Source: Bacilli bacterium (GTDB taxonomy: Bacteria; Bacillota_I; Bacilli_A; RFN20; CAG-826). Taken from it: 51,453 nt of DNA. Below, piece by piece: positions 1 to 9,141 of this stretch; position 1 is the first letter of the stretch, and every line of letters starts with the position of its first letter. Location: assembly GCA_017619815.1 (NCBI GenBank), contig JAFZRR010000040.1:1-51453 (forward strand), written 5' to 3'. The notes under the pieces were generated by a model that saw only the letters and a list, made by a program, of their open reading frames with translations, did no database searches and was not told where the DNA came from. The position numbers and the translations under genes were made by a program.

Positions 1-37
1 GTAATTATATATATTTATATATATTATTATACGTTTA

Positions 38-106
38 AGTTTACTTACTTTTATTTTTGTTTATTAAATAAGTGTCTTGCGAATGCGTGCGTGTATTAGA
101 TAATAT
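38..106 (+). promoter_or_regulatory. Promoter of the first secreted-protein gene, with two upstream boxes
   Basis: A -35 like TTGCGA lies at 77-82 and a -10 TAATAT at 101-106, with an 18-bp spacer. The ribosome binding site AAGGGGGA at 117-124 is 6 bases before the ATG at 131. Upstream, AGTTTAC (38-44) and TGTTTAT (58-64) lie exactly 20 bp apart in the same orientation. Similar boxes occur before other surface-protein genes here. The promoter is inferred by eye. Confidence 0.55.
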
Positions 107-130
107 GAAATTAAATAAGGGGGATTTTTT

Positions 131-2404
131 ATGGTCTTAAAGGAAAAGATTTTACTATCTTTAGGTATAGTCGGTTTAACAGGTACATTCGTCGTTGCGG
201 GAACGCAAGGAATTTTAGGTGTCCATAACTTATCCCATGAATCACGTGCTTCAGATAATGCTTATTCCCTTATTTTGAACAGTAGTAATGCCCCTGAACA
301 ATTATTGTCTGGTTATGAAGACAACATAACTACTGTTGTTGAAACTCAACTTGGTAATGAAATCTATTTAAATATCGTTAACGGTAAAGAATCATCAGGT
401 AATTATGTTCAACTAGCTCCTAGAGGAATGATTTATAACTTCAAGGCTGCTACTGGACAAATTTCCGGTATCAATAGTATTTCCGTTGCCACTACATCTG
501 GATCAGTTTCTTTAAGAGCAAGCTACTTCAGTTTAGATGGTGGCGCATTCTTAGATGATGCAGTTTCTTTATCAAATGGAACCCCATATACATTGCAATC
601 ACCAGCTAAGTATTTCCAAATTATCGCGGGTGATAATGGCGCGGTAGTTTCTTCCGTAACTATTAATTACTCTTGTAGTGAAGATTATAACGGTATTGCT
701 TTCGCCAAAGGAACCTATGTTGGCAAAGGAACGAAAGGCAATAATCAAATTACTTATAAAATGACAATTGGCGATAATGGTTCAACAACAATTGAATCAT
801 TGGACGAAGATACACCAGAAACATATTCAGGAACCACAACATTGACCAATGATTTGAAATTATCTTGTGCTTTCACCTATGGTGGAAATCAAATTCAATA
901 TGTTACAACCATTAGCAATAATGGCCAAACCTTAACTCCATCTTCAACAGGCGGTTTTCCATCAGTAACTTTCTATAGAGTCTATAACATTGATGGTTTT
1001 GAAAATTATTCTGGCACTGGCCAAGGTTACACAAACAGCACAACAAAATACCAAACAAGCGGAATGAGAGCTAATTATTTCAGCGATTATTCTGTTGGTA
1101 GCGGCGGTGATTCTCCAATCGGTGGATCTAACTGGCACATTTCAACATCATCAGATTTCATGAATCTAAGCGACGCAGCACATCATAGTGGTTCTCATTG
1201 TGCAGTCCTTAAAGGAAGTACAAATGGTATTAGATTCTTCTCCATGAATTCTATTTATGGTGTTAATGCCGCAATTGGTAAAGGAGCAGTTTTATCATTC
1301 TGGGCTCATGGCGCATATACAGGCTCAGGTTTGGGAACAGAAGCCACGTTTGATACAAGCATTAAAGCATATGCTTTCTATAATTCAAAAGTTACTTCAT
1401 CAAATTTCTCACAACACGATGAATTAGAATTTACAATTTCAGCACATTCTGGATGGACTGAATATAAATTACCGCTTGATTCAAATAAAACTTATTATGG
1501 TTTTGCGTTCTATACAAAGCCAGAATCAACATGCTATATCCCAATTGATGACATAAGTATATATACTTATTCACCTTATCTACAACCATTAGAAGAAGAT
1601 TATCCAGATGGTACATATTCAGCTACAATCATTGCTACAGGTATTTCTTCCGATGCAAATGTTTGGATTATGATAGCTATCGGTGGAAGAATCGGTAATG
1701 TCTCAATATCAATTACAGATAATTCATTAACTGCGAACAGCATTACATATAATTCATCCAATAGTCAGATAACAATCAGCACTTCTGGAGGCATTAAGTA
1801 CGGAAATAGTACTCGAACGGTATCATCGATTGTTGCGACTTACGATAAACAAAATCAACAATTAAAGAATGTGACTTTCAAAAATGGCAACAACAACACT
1901 AGCAACATTACAAACAATGGCAGTATAACAATGAATTTCACTTCTTACTATCAAGGTTTGAATGAAGATACCACAATTTTAAGAACCATGTTTAAACGTC
2001 GTTATAATAACGGAAGCTGGCAAACTGACACTTCACATGCTGATAGAATTGTAAAAGATGTCGTCAATTACGTTGGCGGCGCAGGCGCTATGAAGGTGCG
2101 CGGATGGGCAGATGGCTTAACTGGTATCAGTCCAACAAACGATATCAATTTAGCAGGAAGTGCATATCATAATATTGGTTTCTGGGTTTATAACCCATCC
2201 GGCTCAGATATAACCGTTAGATTATTTATCTATGGCGGTGCAGGCATGACATCCGCTCAAGAAATTACTTCCAAAACAGCAAAAGCGAATTCATGGGTGT
2301 ATTGTCGTGTCGGCTTCACTTCTAACGCATCAACAATTTATAATTATCAACTCACATATCAAAGCGCTACATATCTAACATTCGATAACATTTCGCTTTG
2401 CTAA
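131..2404 (+). CDS. Large secreted multi-module protein, CBM-like
   Basis: This 757-residue protein has a Sec-type signal peptide (basic start, hydrophobic core to about residue 30, likely cleavage after SRA at 40) and no lipobox. The order of modules is a beta-rich module (about 45-182), a small beta module (190-285), a ~195-residue module starting I287-D-G-F-E-N-Y and ending at IDDISIY (about 287-482), another small beta module (487-610) and a C-terminal module (612-757) ending in FDNISL. The last modules have the pattern of jelly-roll carbohydrate-binding domains, where a conserved Asp in a final strand closes the fold. The protein is paralogous along most of its length to the product at 2858, and its 287-482 module recurs in the lipoprotein at 21096. 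No catalytic motif is visible. A surface glycan-binding role is inferred. Confidence 0.75.
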   Translation: MVLKEKILLSLGIVGLTGTFVVAGTQGILGVHNLSHESRASDNAYSLILNSSNAPEQLLSGYEDNITTVVETQLGNEIYLNIVNGKESSGNYVQLAPRGMIYNFKAATGQISGINSISVATTSGSVSLRASYFSLDGGAFLDDAVSLSNGTPYTLQSPAKYFQIIAGDNGAVVSSVTINYSCSEDYNGIAFAKGTYVGKGTKGNNQITYKMTIGDNGSTTIESLDEDTPETYSGTTTLTNDLKLSCAFTYGGNQIQYVTTISNNGQTLTPSSTGGFPSVTFYRVYNIDGFENYSGTGQGYTNSTTKYQTSGMRANYFSDYSVGSGGDSPIGGSNWHISTSSDFMNLSDAAHHSGSHCAVLKGSTNGIRFFSMNSIYGVNAAIGKGAVLSFWAHGAYTGSGLGTEATFDTSIKAYAFYNSKVTSSNFSQHDELEFTISAHSGWTEYKLPLDSNKTYYGFAFYTKPESTCYIPIDDISIYTYSPYLQPLEEDYPDGTYSATIIATGISSDANVWIMIAIGGRIGNVSISITDNSLTANSITYNSSNSQITISTSGGIKYGNSTRTVSSIVATYDKQNQQLKNVTFKNGNNNTSNITNNGSITMNFTSYYQGLNEDTTILRTMFKRRYNNGSWQTDTSHADRIVKDVVNYVGGAGAMKVRGWADGLTGISPTNDINLAGSAYHNIGFWVYNPSGSDITVRLFIYGGAGMTSAQEITSKTAKANSWVYCRVGFTSNASTIYNYQLTYQSATYLTFDNISLC

Positions 2405-2418
2405 GTGAATATACCAAT

Positions 2419-2446
2419 AAGGAAGTCAATTTGGCTTCCTTTTTTC
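2419..2446 (+). terminator. Intrinsic terminator
   Basis: A 9-bp stem (2419-2427 with 2433-2441, one G-T and one other near-terminal wobble aside) with a 5-base AATTT loop runs into a T-run. It sits 15 bases after the stop of the 757-residue protein. Confidence 0.8.
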
Positions 2447-2463
2447 TTATAATAGAGGTGCAT

Positions 2464-2735
2464 ATGAATAAGAAATTTCTTTTCGGAGCAATATTAGCTA
2501 GTGTTGGAATAACATTTATACAGCGGCATCCACTAATGACAATGGAATAGCAAGACCAAATTCAGACTCATATCAAACACCTATTAGTAAAGACGATGTT
2601 GAATATCTCAACCTCGATGGTTGGTTCAACATCCAAGTCGGTTGTATTTGTAAGGCATATAATATTTCAATTTATTTTGAAACATATAATGAAGCCACTA
2701 CTTATGTCTATTTAGGACATTTATCATTGTATTGA
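2464..2735 (+). pseudogene. Small secreted protein gene broken by one frameshift
   Basis: ATG at 2464 follows a good ribosome binding site (AGAGGTG at 2453-2459) and opens a signal peptide, MNKKFLFGAILASVGITFI. That frame stops at 2548-2550. From 2523 another frame continues without a stop to TGA at 2733-2735 and begins AASTNDNGIARPNSDSYQ, which looks like a signal-peptidase site and the start of a mature protein. Adding one base near 2521 would join them into a ~91-residue secreted protein with two Cys in a CIC motif. No family is recognised. It is either a real one-base deletion or a sequencing or assembly error. The intact product would be another small exported protein beside two large ones. 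Confidence 0.6.
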
Positions 2736-2755
2736 TTAAAGTTTCATACATTTTT

Positions 2756-2839
2756 GTAAACACTTTTTCCTGTTTACATCATTCTTTTTCTGTTTACCAC
2801 ATTTATTATCTTTTTTCTTGTTCAAATAATGAATAATAT
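2756..2839 (+). promoter_or_regulatory. Upstream region with three GTTTAC boxes and a -10
   Basis: GTAAACA at 2756-2762 is followed by TGTTTAC at 2771-2777 and 2791-2797. The last two are 20 bp apart, each preceded by a T-rich run. A TAATAT -10 candidate lies near 2834-2839 with no clear -35, which suits an activated promoter. The ribosome binding site AAGGA (2846-2850) is 7 bases before ATG 2858. Confidence 0.45.
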
Positions 2840-2857
2840 GGTTGTAAGGATAATTAC

Positions 2858-5101
2858 ATGACACGCAAACTCAAAATTGCTTTTGCCATTATTCCTCTTG
2901 CTGTTTCGACAGCAACACTTTTGTTTGGAATTGCCGGAAATGGAATATCTTCCTTACGCGCTGAAACAAATTCATATCAATTAATATTAGATAATAGCAA
3001 CGCTTTAAGCGATCTTACTAATTCATATCAAAGAACAATATCTGGTATCGTTACCACTAATTTAGGCAACGATATTTCAGTAACAGTTACAAATGCAAAA
3101 GCTAATTCCAGTGGCTTCGTTCAATTGGGTGATTATGGCACAGTTTATTGCATCACAGCGGATGCAAAACATGTGTCTGGTTTAACATCAATTAAGGTTG
3201 ATTATTCCGGTGGATCTTTGAAATTAAAATCAAGTTCAGTAGGTACTACTGATGGTTCTTCATATATTACTGAAACTAACACTATTCTTACTCGCACAAC
3301 AAAGACACTTACCACTCCTGCAAACTCATTTGTTTTGGAAGCACAAGATGAAGAAGTTTCTATAACATCTATTCAATTAAATTATTCATGTAGCACATCG
3401 TCTACTTCATATAATTTCAATACAGTCCATGAGGTCGATACATTTGAATCATATACTGAAACAGGTATTGGTTATGACTCAAGCCACTCAATGGGTTCAG
3501 TGACTGGTTTAAGAGCAGCTTATTATTCCACCTATTATGGTGCTGGTACAGATCCACTTAATGGAAATGGCTGGACAATTATGGGCTCGAGTGATTACTT
3601 GACTTATAACGGTTCTAAAGGAAGAAATGATACAAAATGCGCTCTCTTTAAGTCAAATCATGGAAATTATTTCCATTATACACAATCCAAATATTTCTTT
3701 GGCGTTCCAACAGCAATCGGTAAAGGTGCAAAGTTATCTGTTTGGATGCACGGTGCTTATGCAAATACTGGAATGTCTACTGAATCAAACTATGATGCCA
3801 GAGTTACAGTAATTGCTTATTACGACAAGATTTTAAATAAATCTGGGATGAATAATGCTGCTTCAAGAACATTTGATGTTTTGGCACATTCTGACTGGAC
3901 TGAATATACAGTTGATTTAGACACCACGAAAACTATTTATGCCTATGGCATTCACATCCAATTAGCAGATGACACATTATATGTGCCTGTTGATGATGTG
4001 AAGATTTATACAACCACTCCATATCCACCAGTGGCAGTCACTGGAGTTCAAATGAGTAGTTCTACTCTCAACCTCACTACTGGTAGCACCGCTACATTAG
4101 TAGCAACCGTTAGACCAACAAATGCTGCAAATAAATCAGTCACATGGTCTAGTAGTAATTCAAATGTTGCTAGTGTTAATTCAAGTGGCACAGTCACAGG
4201 TATTGCTGCTGGTACAGCAACAATCACAGTTACCACAGTCGATGGCGGATATACTGCAACTTGTACAGTTACAGTTTCTCAATCATATCCAGGCGGATCA
4301 TATTTCACTACTATTAATGTCAGTGGATATAACATCAAAATCGAAGTGGTTTGCTCAACAAGACAAGAAGTAAAAATATGGTTCTATGGTTTTGAAACCG
4401 ATGGGGCAAGATTTACATCTTATAATCAATCAACTGGTGCCTTTGTTATTCAAATTGATGGAAGCGTTACGATTAAATTAATTGGAACAAAAACCTACGG
4501 AAATATGACTGGTTATTATAGAAATAATCAATTGGAAAATGTCGCATTAACTGGTTCTATTAGCGATGTATTGGGCAATACAAACGGAAATATTAATATA
4601 CCTCATCCAACAAGCTATTACTGGGATTGCGACGGAAATACAACTCAACTTCAAAGCACATTTAAGAGACGTTGGCGTAATGGTTCTAGCTGGGCATATG
4701 ACAATGATAATTCAGATAGAATTGTTGCAAATACAACAAATAAATCATCTGGAACTAATGGCGTCCAAGTAAGAGGATATAGTTCTGGTGTAGGTATTGT
4801 GTTAGCCAATGCTATTTCTGGTGGCGTTTCAACAAGCACCGCCAACACATTCTGTGTTTGGGTTTACAATCCAGATACTGTTGCGGTTTCATTTAGATTC
4901 TTCATGTATAAGAATGCTGATTTAACATCGAACTTCGAGCCATTAACAGGAAAAGAGGTTCCAGCACAATCTTGGTATTATTTAAGAATTGGTTATGGTT
5001 CCAATTCACAAGCTGGAACTGTTTATAACTTCATGGTCACGAATCTTGGATCTAATTCTTCAACACCATTCGTCATTGATGATGTTTGGTTCCATGGCTA
5101 A
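2858..5101 (+). CDS. Large secreted multi-module protein with Ig-like (Big_2) domain
   Basis: This 747-residue protein has a signal peptide (cleavage likely after LRA, about residue 35) and is a paralogue of the product at 131. It has an N-terminal beta module (about 40-180), the shared jelly-roll-like module (about 193-390, starting VDTFESYTETGIGYD and ending VDDVKIY), one bacterial Ig-like Big_2 domain (392-474, with the typical VTWSSSNSNVASV and GTATITV strands), a small beta module (478-600) and a C-terminal module (about 605-747) that aligns with the other protein from FKRRW onward. The Big_2 domain replaces a small module of the paralogue, so the two differ by domain exchange. A surface adhesion or glycan-binding role is inferred. 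No enzyme motif is visible. Confidence 0.75.
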   Translation: MTRKLKIAFAIIPLAVSTATLLFGIAGNGISSLRAETNSYQLILDNSNALSDLTNSYQRTISGIVTTNLGNDISVTVTNAKANSSGFVQLGDYGTVYCITADAKHVSGLTSIKVDYSGGSLKLKSSSVGTTDGSSYITETNTILTRTTKTLTTPANSFVLEAQDEEVSITSIQLNYSCSTSSTSYNFNTVHEVDTFESYTETGIGYDSSHSMGSVTGLRAAYYSTYYGAGTDPLNGNGWTIMGSSDYLTYNGSKGRNDTKCALFKSNHGNYFHYTQSKYFFGVPTAIGKGAKLSVWMHGAYANTGMSTESNYDARVTVIAYYDKILNKSGMNNAASRTFDVLAHSDWTEYTVDLDTTKTIYAYGIHIQLADDTLYVPVDDVKIYTTTPYPPVAVTGVQMSSSTLNLTTGSTATLVATVRPTNAANKSVTWSSSNSNVASVNSSGTVTGIAAGTATITVTTVDGGYTATCTVTVSQSYPGGSYFTTINVSGYNIKIEVVCSTRQEVKIWFYGFETDGARFTSYNQSTGAFVIQIDGSVTIKLIGTKTYGNMTGYYRNNQLENVALTGSISDVLGNTNGNINIPHPTSYYWDCDGNTTQLQSTFKRRWRNGSSWAYDNDNSDRIVANTTNKSSGTNGVQVRGYSSGVGIVLANAISGGVSTSTANTFCVWVYNPDTVAVSFRFFMYKNADLTSNFEPLTGKEVPAQSWYYLRIGYGSNSQAGTVYNFMVTNLGSNSSTPFVIDDVWFHG

Positions 5102-5117
5102 TTAATTCAAACATTTG

Positions 5118-5149
5118 AAAAGAGCTCTCTGTACCGGGAGCTCTTTTTT
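5118..5149. terminator. Bidirectional intrinsic terminator between convergent genes
   Basis: A 10-bp perfect stem, AAAAGAGCTC (5118-5127) with GAGCTCTTTT (5138-5147), has a 10-base loop and T-runs readable in both directions. It ends the + gene at 5101 and very likely the long minus operon whose last stop codon is at 5171. Confidence 0.85.
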
Positions 5150-5170
5150 GATTGTTATAAATTATATTTA

Positions 5171-7204
5171 TTACTCTAATGGAAGTAATTCGAATCCATC
5201 GTCAGGAACGACAATCTTGAATTTTGGCATCTTATAGACTGAGAAGTTATTTTTCACTGCTAAGGTGACATATTCATCAAAGCCTTTTATTTGTGCGTAG
5301 ACATAGTTGACGTCCTTTTGTGGTTCTTCGTCATAACAACTGACTGTTAAGAATTTGCCTTTAGGAGCAGAAACTAAAATTTCTCCGGCTTGAACGTTAT
5401 ATTGTTCTTTAATTAGATCACGTTCTTTTTTAGCGGCTTCGACAGCTTTCATGTGTGCAGCGACTTTGCTTCTTCTTCTTTTTGTTCCTCCACCAACACC
5501 AACAAATTGGACTTTAGGACCATTAATTAAATATTTCGCGGTCTTCTTATCAAAGACAACTTCCACTTTATCTTGTTTCAAAACGAATTGATATTCACCG
5601 TCTTGATATGGAAGTTCATCATAGACAAGTTTCTCACCTTTAGAGATTTCAATTTGTCTCTTTCCATCCTTTAGTGTGCTTAATTTACAGATGGCTTTAT
5701 TTGGATAAGCAACCTCTCTGGCCACTAAAGAATTTTCCTTATCATCGTAGATATAGGTGTTATCGAGTGGTAAATAGACCACTAATTTGTCGTTTTTCTT
5801 GATTTTTCTCTCTTTAGAGGCACGGAAGATCAAATAAGGAGTAATTCCCTCAACCACTGCGTAAACGATGTCGTAGTTGGTTCTTTCTTCAATGAAGTCC
5901 ACTTTAACATCAACTGGTAAAGAACCTTCTTGTGCTTCTAATAAGACATGTTCAGGTTTAATGGTTAATAATTTTGTGCCTTCAAACGCTTCATCAACTA
6001 GGTGAGACATATATTCTTCATCAAATTGAAGAACTTGTTTTCCAAGTTTCACTTCACCATTCTTATTGACTTCACATGGAAGTTTAGAGAATGATGGCAT
6101 ACCGATTAATGAATGTTCGCTTTCTTCATCGAATAAATAGACTCTTTCATTGGAGAAGTTAAGGAAGATATCATCTTGTGATTTGATATGACTTAATAAA
6201 GGCGCTTTGACAACAACATTCTTTTCATGTCCTTCAATCTTCGCATAGATAATAGTTTCATCACCGAGTTGTTCCACGACTTCAACGTGCGCTGGGACAC
6301 CTTTATCTGCGATTGTGATTTGATCTGGTCTAATACCAAATAAATATTGTTTTTCTAAATCGATTCCGGAATTGACGATTTGTTTGACTGTTTCTTCTCT
6401 TAACCAAACAACATTGGATTCAACATTTTCAAGAACAACACCAATCTTGTTTCCTTCTTTCTTTAAAGAGGATTTGATGATGTTCATCTGTGGGCTACCT
6501 AAGAATGTCGCAACGAAGAGGTTCGCTGGATCTTCAAATAATGTGACAGGAGCGTCCGCTTGTTGAATATAGCCTTTATTCATAACCACGATGACATCGC
6601 CCATGGTCATAGCTTCTGTTTGGTCATGGGTAACATAGATAAATGTGGTTTGTAATTTTTCGTGTAATTTTGTAATTTCCGTTCTCATTTGCACACGGAG
6701 CTTTGCGTCTAAGTTAGATAATGGTTCGTCAAGAAGGAAGACGTTTGGTTCACGAACAATAGCTCTACCTAAAGCGACACGTTGTCTTTGACCACCGGAA
6801 AGTTCTTTTGGTTTTCTATCTAATAAGTCAGAGATTTCTAAGATTTCCGCAGCGGCGTTGACTTTTTCTTTAATGACTTCTGGTTTTTCATGTCTGAGTT
6901 TCAAACCAAAGCCCATATTTTGGAAGACAGTCATGTGTGGGTATAACGCGTATGATTGGAAGACCATTGCGATATCTCTATTCTTACTTTCGACATCGTT
7001 GACCATCACATCATCGATAAATAATTGACCAGATGTAATAGATTCAAGTCCCGCGACCATTCTTAAAGTTGTGGATTTACCACAGCCAGATGGACCGACT
7101 AAGACGACGAATGCCTTATCTTTGATTTCAAGATTGAAGTCGTTAACTGCGCGAACTCCGCCTTGATACACCTTATAGATGTGTTTGAATTTTAAACCCG
7201 CCAT
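5171..7204 (-). CDS. Sugar ABC transporter ATPase, MsmK/UgpC type, with extra C-terminal domains
   Basis: The ATPase energises the carbohydrate importer encoded upstream in the same operon. The ABC domain (1-240) shows Walker A GPSGCGKST (about 37-45), Q-loop, signature LSGGQRQRVALGRA and Walker B VFLLDEPLSNLDAKLR. A TOBE/MOP domain follows (about 285-365, FGIRPDQITI). The usual family length is about 365-375 residues and this protein has 677. The excess contains a second TOBE-like copy (about 430-510, LLTIKPEHVLL aligned with FGIRPDQITI), a Lys/Arg-rich linker (near 575-600, GGGTKRRRSK) and a third beta-rich segment to the end. The ribosome binding site is AAGGAGG just before ATG. It is the last gene of the operon, 2 bases after the YesL-like gene. 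The function of the extra domains is unknown. Confidence 0.9.
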   Translation of the reverse strand: MAGLKFKHIYKVYQGGVRAVNDFNLEIKDKAFVVLVGPSGCGKSTTLRMVAGLESITSGQLFIDDVMVNDVESKNRDIAMVFQSYALYPHMTVFQNMGFGLKLRHEKPEVIKEKVNAAAEILEISDLLDRKPKELSGGQRQRVALGRAIVREPNVFLLDEPLSNLDAKLRVQMRTEITKLHEKLQTTFIYVTHDQTEAMTMGDVIVVMNKGYIQQADAPVTLFEDPANLFVATFLGSPQMNIIKSSLKKEGNKIGVVLENVESNVVWLREETVKQIVNSGIDLEKQYLFGIRPDQITIADKGVPAHVEVVEQLGDETIIYAKIEGHEKNVVVKAPLLSHIKSQDDIFLNFSNERVYLFDEESEHSLIGMPSFSKLPCEVNKNGEVKLGKQVLQFDEEYMSHLVDEAFEGTKLLTIKPEHVLLEAQEGSLPVDVKVDFIEERTNYDIVYAVVEGITPYLIFRASKERKIKKNDKLVVYLPLDNTYIYDDKENSLVAREVAYPNKAICKLSTLKDGKRQIEISKGEKLVYDELPYQDGEYQFVLKQDKVEVVFDKKTAKYLINGPKVQFVGVGGGTKRRRSKVAAHMKAVEAAKKERDLIKEQYNVQAGEILVSAPKGKFLTVSCYDEEPQKDVNYVYAQIKGFDEYVTLAVKNNFSVYKMPKFKIVVPDDGFELLPLE

Positions 7205-7206
7205 AA

Positions 7207-8049
7207 TTATTCCTCCTTAGTTTCTTGATATAAACCCTTGCGATAATAATCGGGAAATTGTTCTTTGTTGATATATTTGTCGAATGCACTCATGCAGTTC
7301 ATCATCCAAACGAGATGTCCGAATGCGACGGATATGACCATAAGTCCTAGTCCAACATACATGGTGATAGGCATGATACATATGAGTGCGATGAATCCTC
7401 CAGGATAGAGGATGAGGAGCCCTAAGTTAATGGGGAATCTAATCAAAGCCATAATGATGGAGTTTTTGAATATATTCCTGAGTGTGTTTGTATACACAAC
7501 AACTTGGGCTAATGAGTAGTAGCAGACAATTAAGACGACGATTAATTGAATGACTACAATTGCAATACCGAATCCTTTGACCCATGGGATGATATCCGAT
7601 GGGAAGACGATGAAGTAGAAGGCTCCGATAACAGCGATTGCGCCACTGAGACCAGCGATGAATCCGATGAGTAATCCTCTTTTCCATTCTTCTCTCATAC
7701 CAATGAAGAATGCTGAGGAAGCAAATTCTCCTTCTGCATACGCGAGTTTTTTAAGCGCATAGAAGGAACCTGTTAATCCCACAAAGGCGCAAGGTAATGT
7801 TAATAGCATTGATCCTGCTCCAACAAAGAAGATGAACATCGCGCTTTGTGTGGTTAGTCCACTAGTAGTAATAAACATCCAAAAGAGAAATATTGTTACT
7901 AATAATGGTAATGAGAAGACCGCTTGTAATAAGGAAATCTTGATTAATTCTAGGAAGCGATGTTTGAAGATATCGAAGAATTGTTTTCCTCTGGTTCTTG
8001 GTCTTTCTCTTTGTTCATAATCAGTGTCTCTGATTTTTTCTTTTCTCAT
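7207..8049 (-). CDS. YesL-like (DUF624) membrane protein
   Basis: This 280-residue integral membrane protein has about six hydrophobic segments (near 33-63, 70-98, 120-143, 154-182, 195-222 and 226-252) and charged termini. The pattern fits the YesL/DUF624 family, which usually sits beside LplBC-type sugar permeases and is thought to help such transporters; the exact role is not known. The gene overlaps the upstream 203-residue protein gene by 4 bases (ATGA), with GAGGG before the start, so translation is probably coupled. Family assignment is from the overall pattern and context. Confidence 0.7.
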   Translation of the reverse strand: MRKEKIRDTDYEQRERPRTRGKQFFDIFKHRFLELIKISLLQAVFSLPLLVTIFLFWMFITTSGLTTQSAMFIFFVGAGSMLLTLPCAFVGLTGSFYALKKLAYAEGEFASSAFFIGMREEWKRGLLIGFIAGLSGAIAVIGAFYFIVFPSDIIPWVKGFGIAIVVIQLIVVLIVCYYSLAQVVVYTNTLRNIFKNSIIMALIRFPINLGLLILYPGGFIALICIMPITMYVGLGLMVISVAFGHLVWMMNCMSAFDKYINKEQFPDYYRKGLYQETKEE

Positions 8050-8657
8050 TTGACACCCTCGATTAGATAATGAACAAATGTTAAGGCATTATCGTATGGA
8101 GCGTTATCTTCTTTCACCGCCGCTCCAAGATTTTTGCTCGAAGTTGAGAAGGCAATTACATAATCAGCGTCTTCAAATGTCATGTAATTGTCTAGATAAT
8201 GATCAACACCTTGATTCTTGAGAATGATGCCATAGTTATCGACAACCACTGTTTCATTCACTTGGCATTTTTCCTGAACATAGGTGTTCACTTCGACGAA
8301 GAACAAACTGTAATCAACGCTATACTTTTGAAATGTTTCTTTTGGTAAGACTAAGATATCGGAATCACTTAACGCAATTTGAAGTTTTTGTGCGTATAAG
8401 GGATTGGTCTTGGTCGCGTATGTAGCGTTAATTTGTCTTAAATCTTCGCGATCATATTGAGTGAGAATTTTATCAAGATATTCTTCACTTTTCATTTCTG
8501 TAGCGAAGAAGACATTGATCTTTTGATGGGCACTTGGTTGGTGGAATGCTGGGAATGACCAGAACCATATTAGGGTTAAGATCACCGCAGACATTGGATA
8601 TATAAACCAAGTGTAAGTGAGTGTGTTTTTCATCAAGGATTTATTTAGCGTTTGCAT
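8046..8657 (-). CDS. Membrane-anchored protein of unknown function in the sugar operon
   Basis: This 203-residue protein has one membrane segment (about 15-35) and an outside soluble part. The soluble part has phrases such as KINVFFATEM and SDSDILVLPKETF, typical of substrate-binding-protein folds, though it is far shorter than a complete binding protein. The first ATG at 8657 is preferred because GAGGAT lies 9 bases upstream; the ATG at 8633 has no binding site. The start lies inside the end of the previous gene (17-base overlap) and the end overlaps the YesL-like gene by 4. A helper of the transporter or a sensor is a guess. Confidence 0.65.
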   Translation of the reverse strand: MQTLNKSLMKNTLTYTWFIYPMSAVILTLIWFWSFPAFHQPSAHQKINVFFATEMKSEEYLDKILTQYDREDLRQINATYATKTNPLYAQKLQIALSDSDILVLPKETFQKYSVDYSLFFVEVNTYVQEKCQVNETVVVDNYGIILKNQGVDHYLDNYMTFEDADYVIAFSTSSKNLGAAVKEDNAPYDNALTFVHYLIEGVK

Positions 8658-9141
8658 TACTTAAATCCTCACTTTTCACAATCACGTTGCGGTAAGTAGC
8701 AATCTTATAATTGTTACCTTCCACAAAGCTAATATCGTTATCTAGAACATAGAGGTTTTCTTTATATTCAGTTTCCCCTTCTTTATAAGAGAAGAGTAAG
8801 ACACGATATCTCACATATTGAATGTTTTTGTTTTCAAGTTCGCCCACATAAGTTCTATTTCTTCTGTGGTCTAAACCGACTTCATTCATGTTTTTATAAA
8901 ACTTGTAATAATGACTAATAACAGGGAATATGTTAGCGAAGTAGAATATCGCAATAAGGGCGACAAGCACGCTGACAGCGATGTTAATAATCATGTTGAC
9001 TTGGTAGTCTAATGAAGAGAGGACTAGTGATAACACTAATCCTGTAACAACACCTACTAACAATAACAAAACCAAGACGAGATTAAGGATGTATCTTATC
9101 TTTGCCTTCTTCTTGAATTCGTTAATGTTGATAAGTTCCAT
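8641..9141 (-). CDS. Two-helix membrane protein of unknown function
   Basis: This 166-residue protein has two long hydrophobic segments (about 16-41 and 48-72) and a soluble C-terminal half rich in beta-type sequence (ending NYKIATYRNVIVKSEDLSNA). Its start shares one base with the stop of the SGNH lipoprotein gene (TAATG), and its end overlaps the next gene. This means tight co-translation with the glycan-use operon. No family is recognised. Confidence 0.65.
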   Translation of the reverse strand: MELININEFKKKAKIRYILNLVLVLLLLVGVVTGLVLSLVLSSLDYQVNMIINIAVSVLVALIAIFYFANIFPVISHYYKFYKNMNEVGLDHRRNRTYVGELENKNIQYVRYRVLLFSYKEGETEYKENLYVLDNDISFVEGNNYKIATYRNVIVKSEDLSNANAK

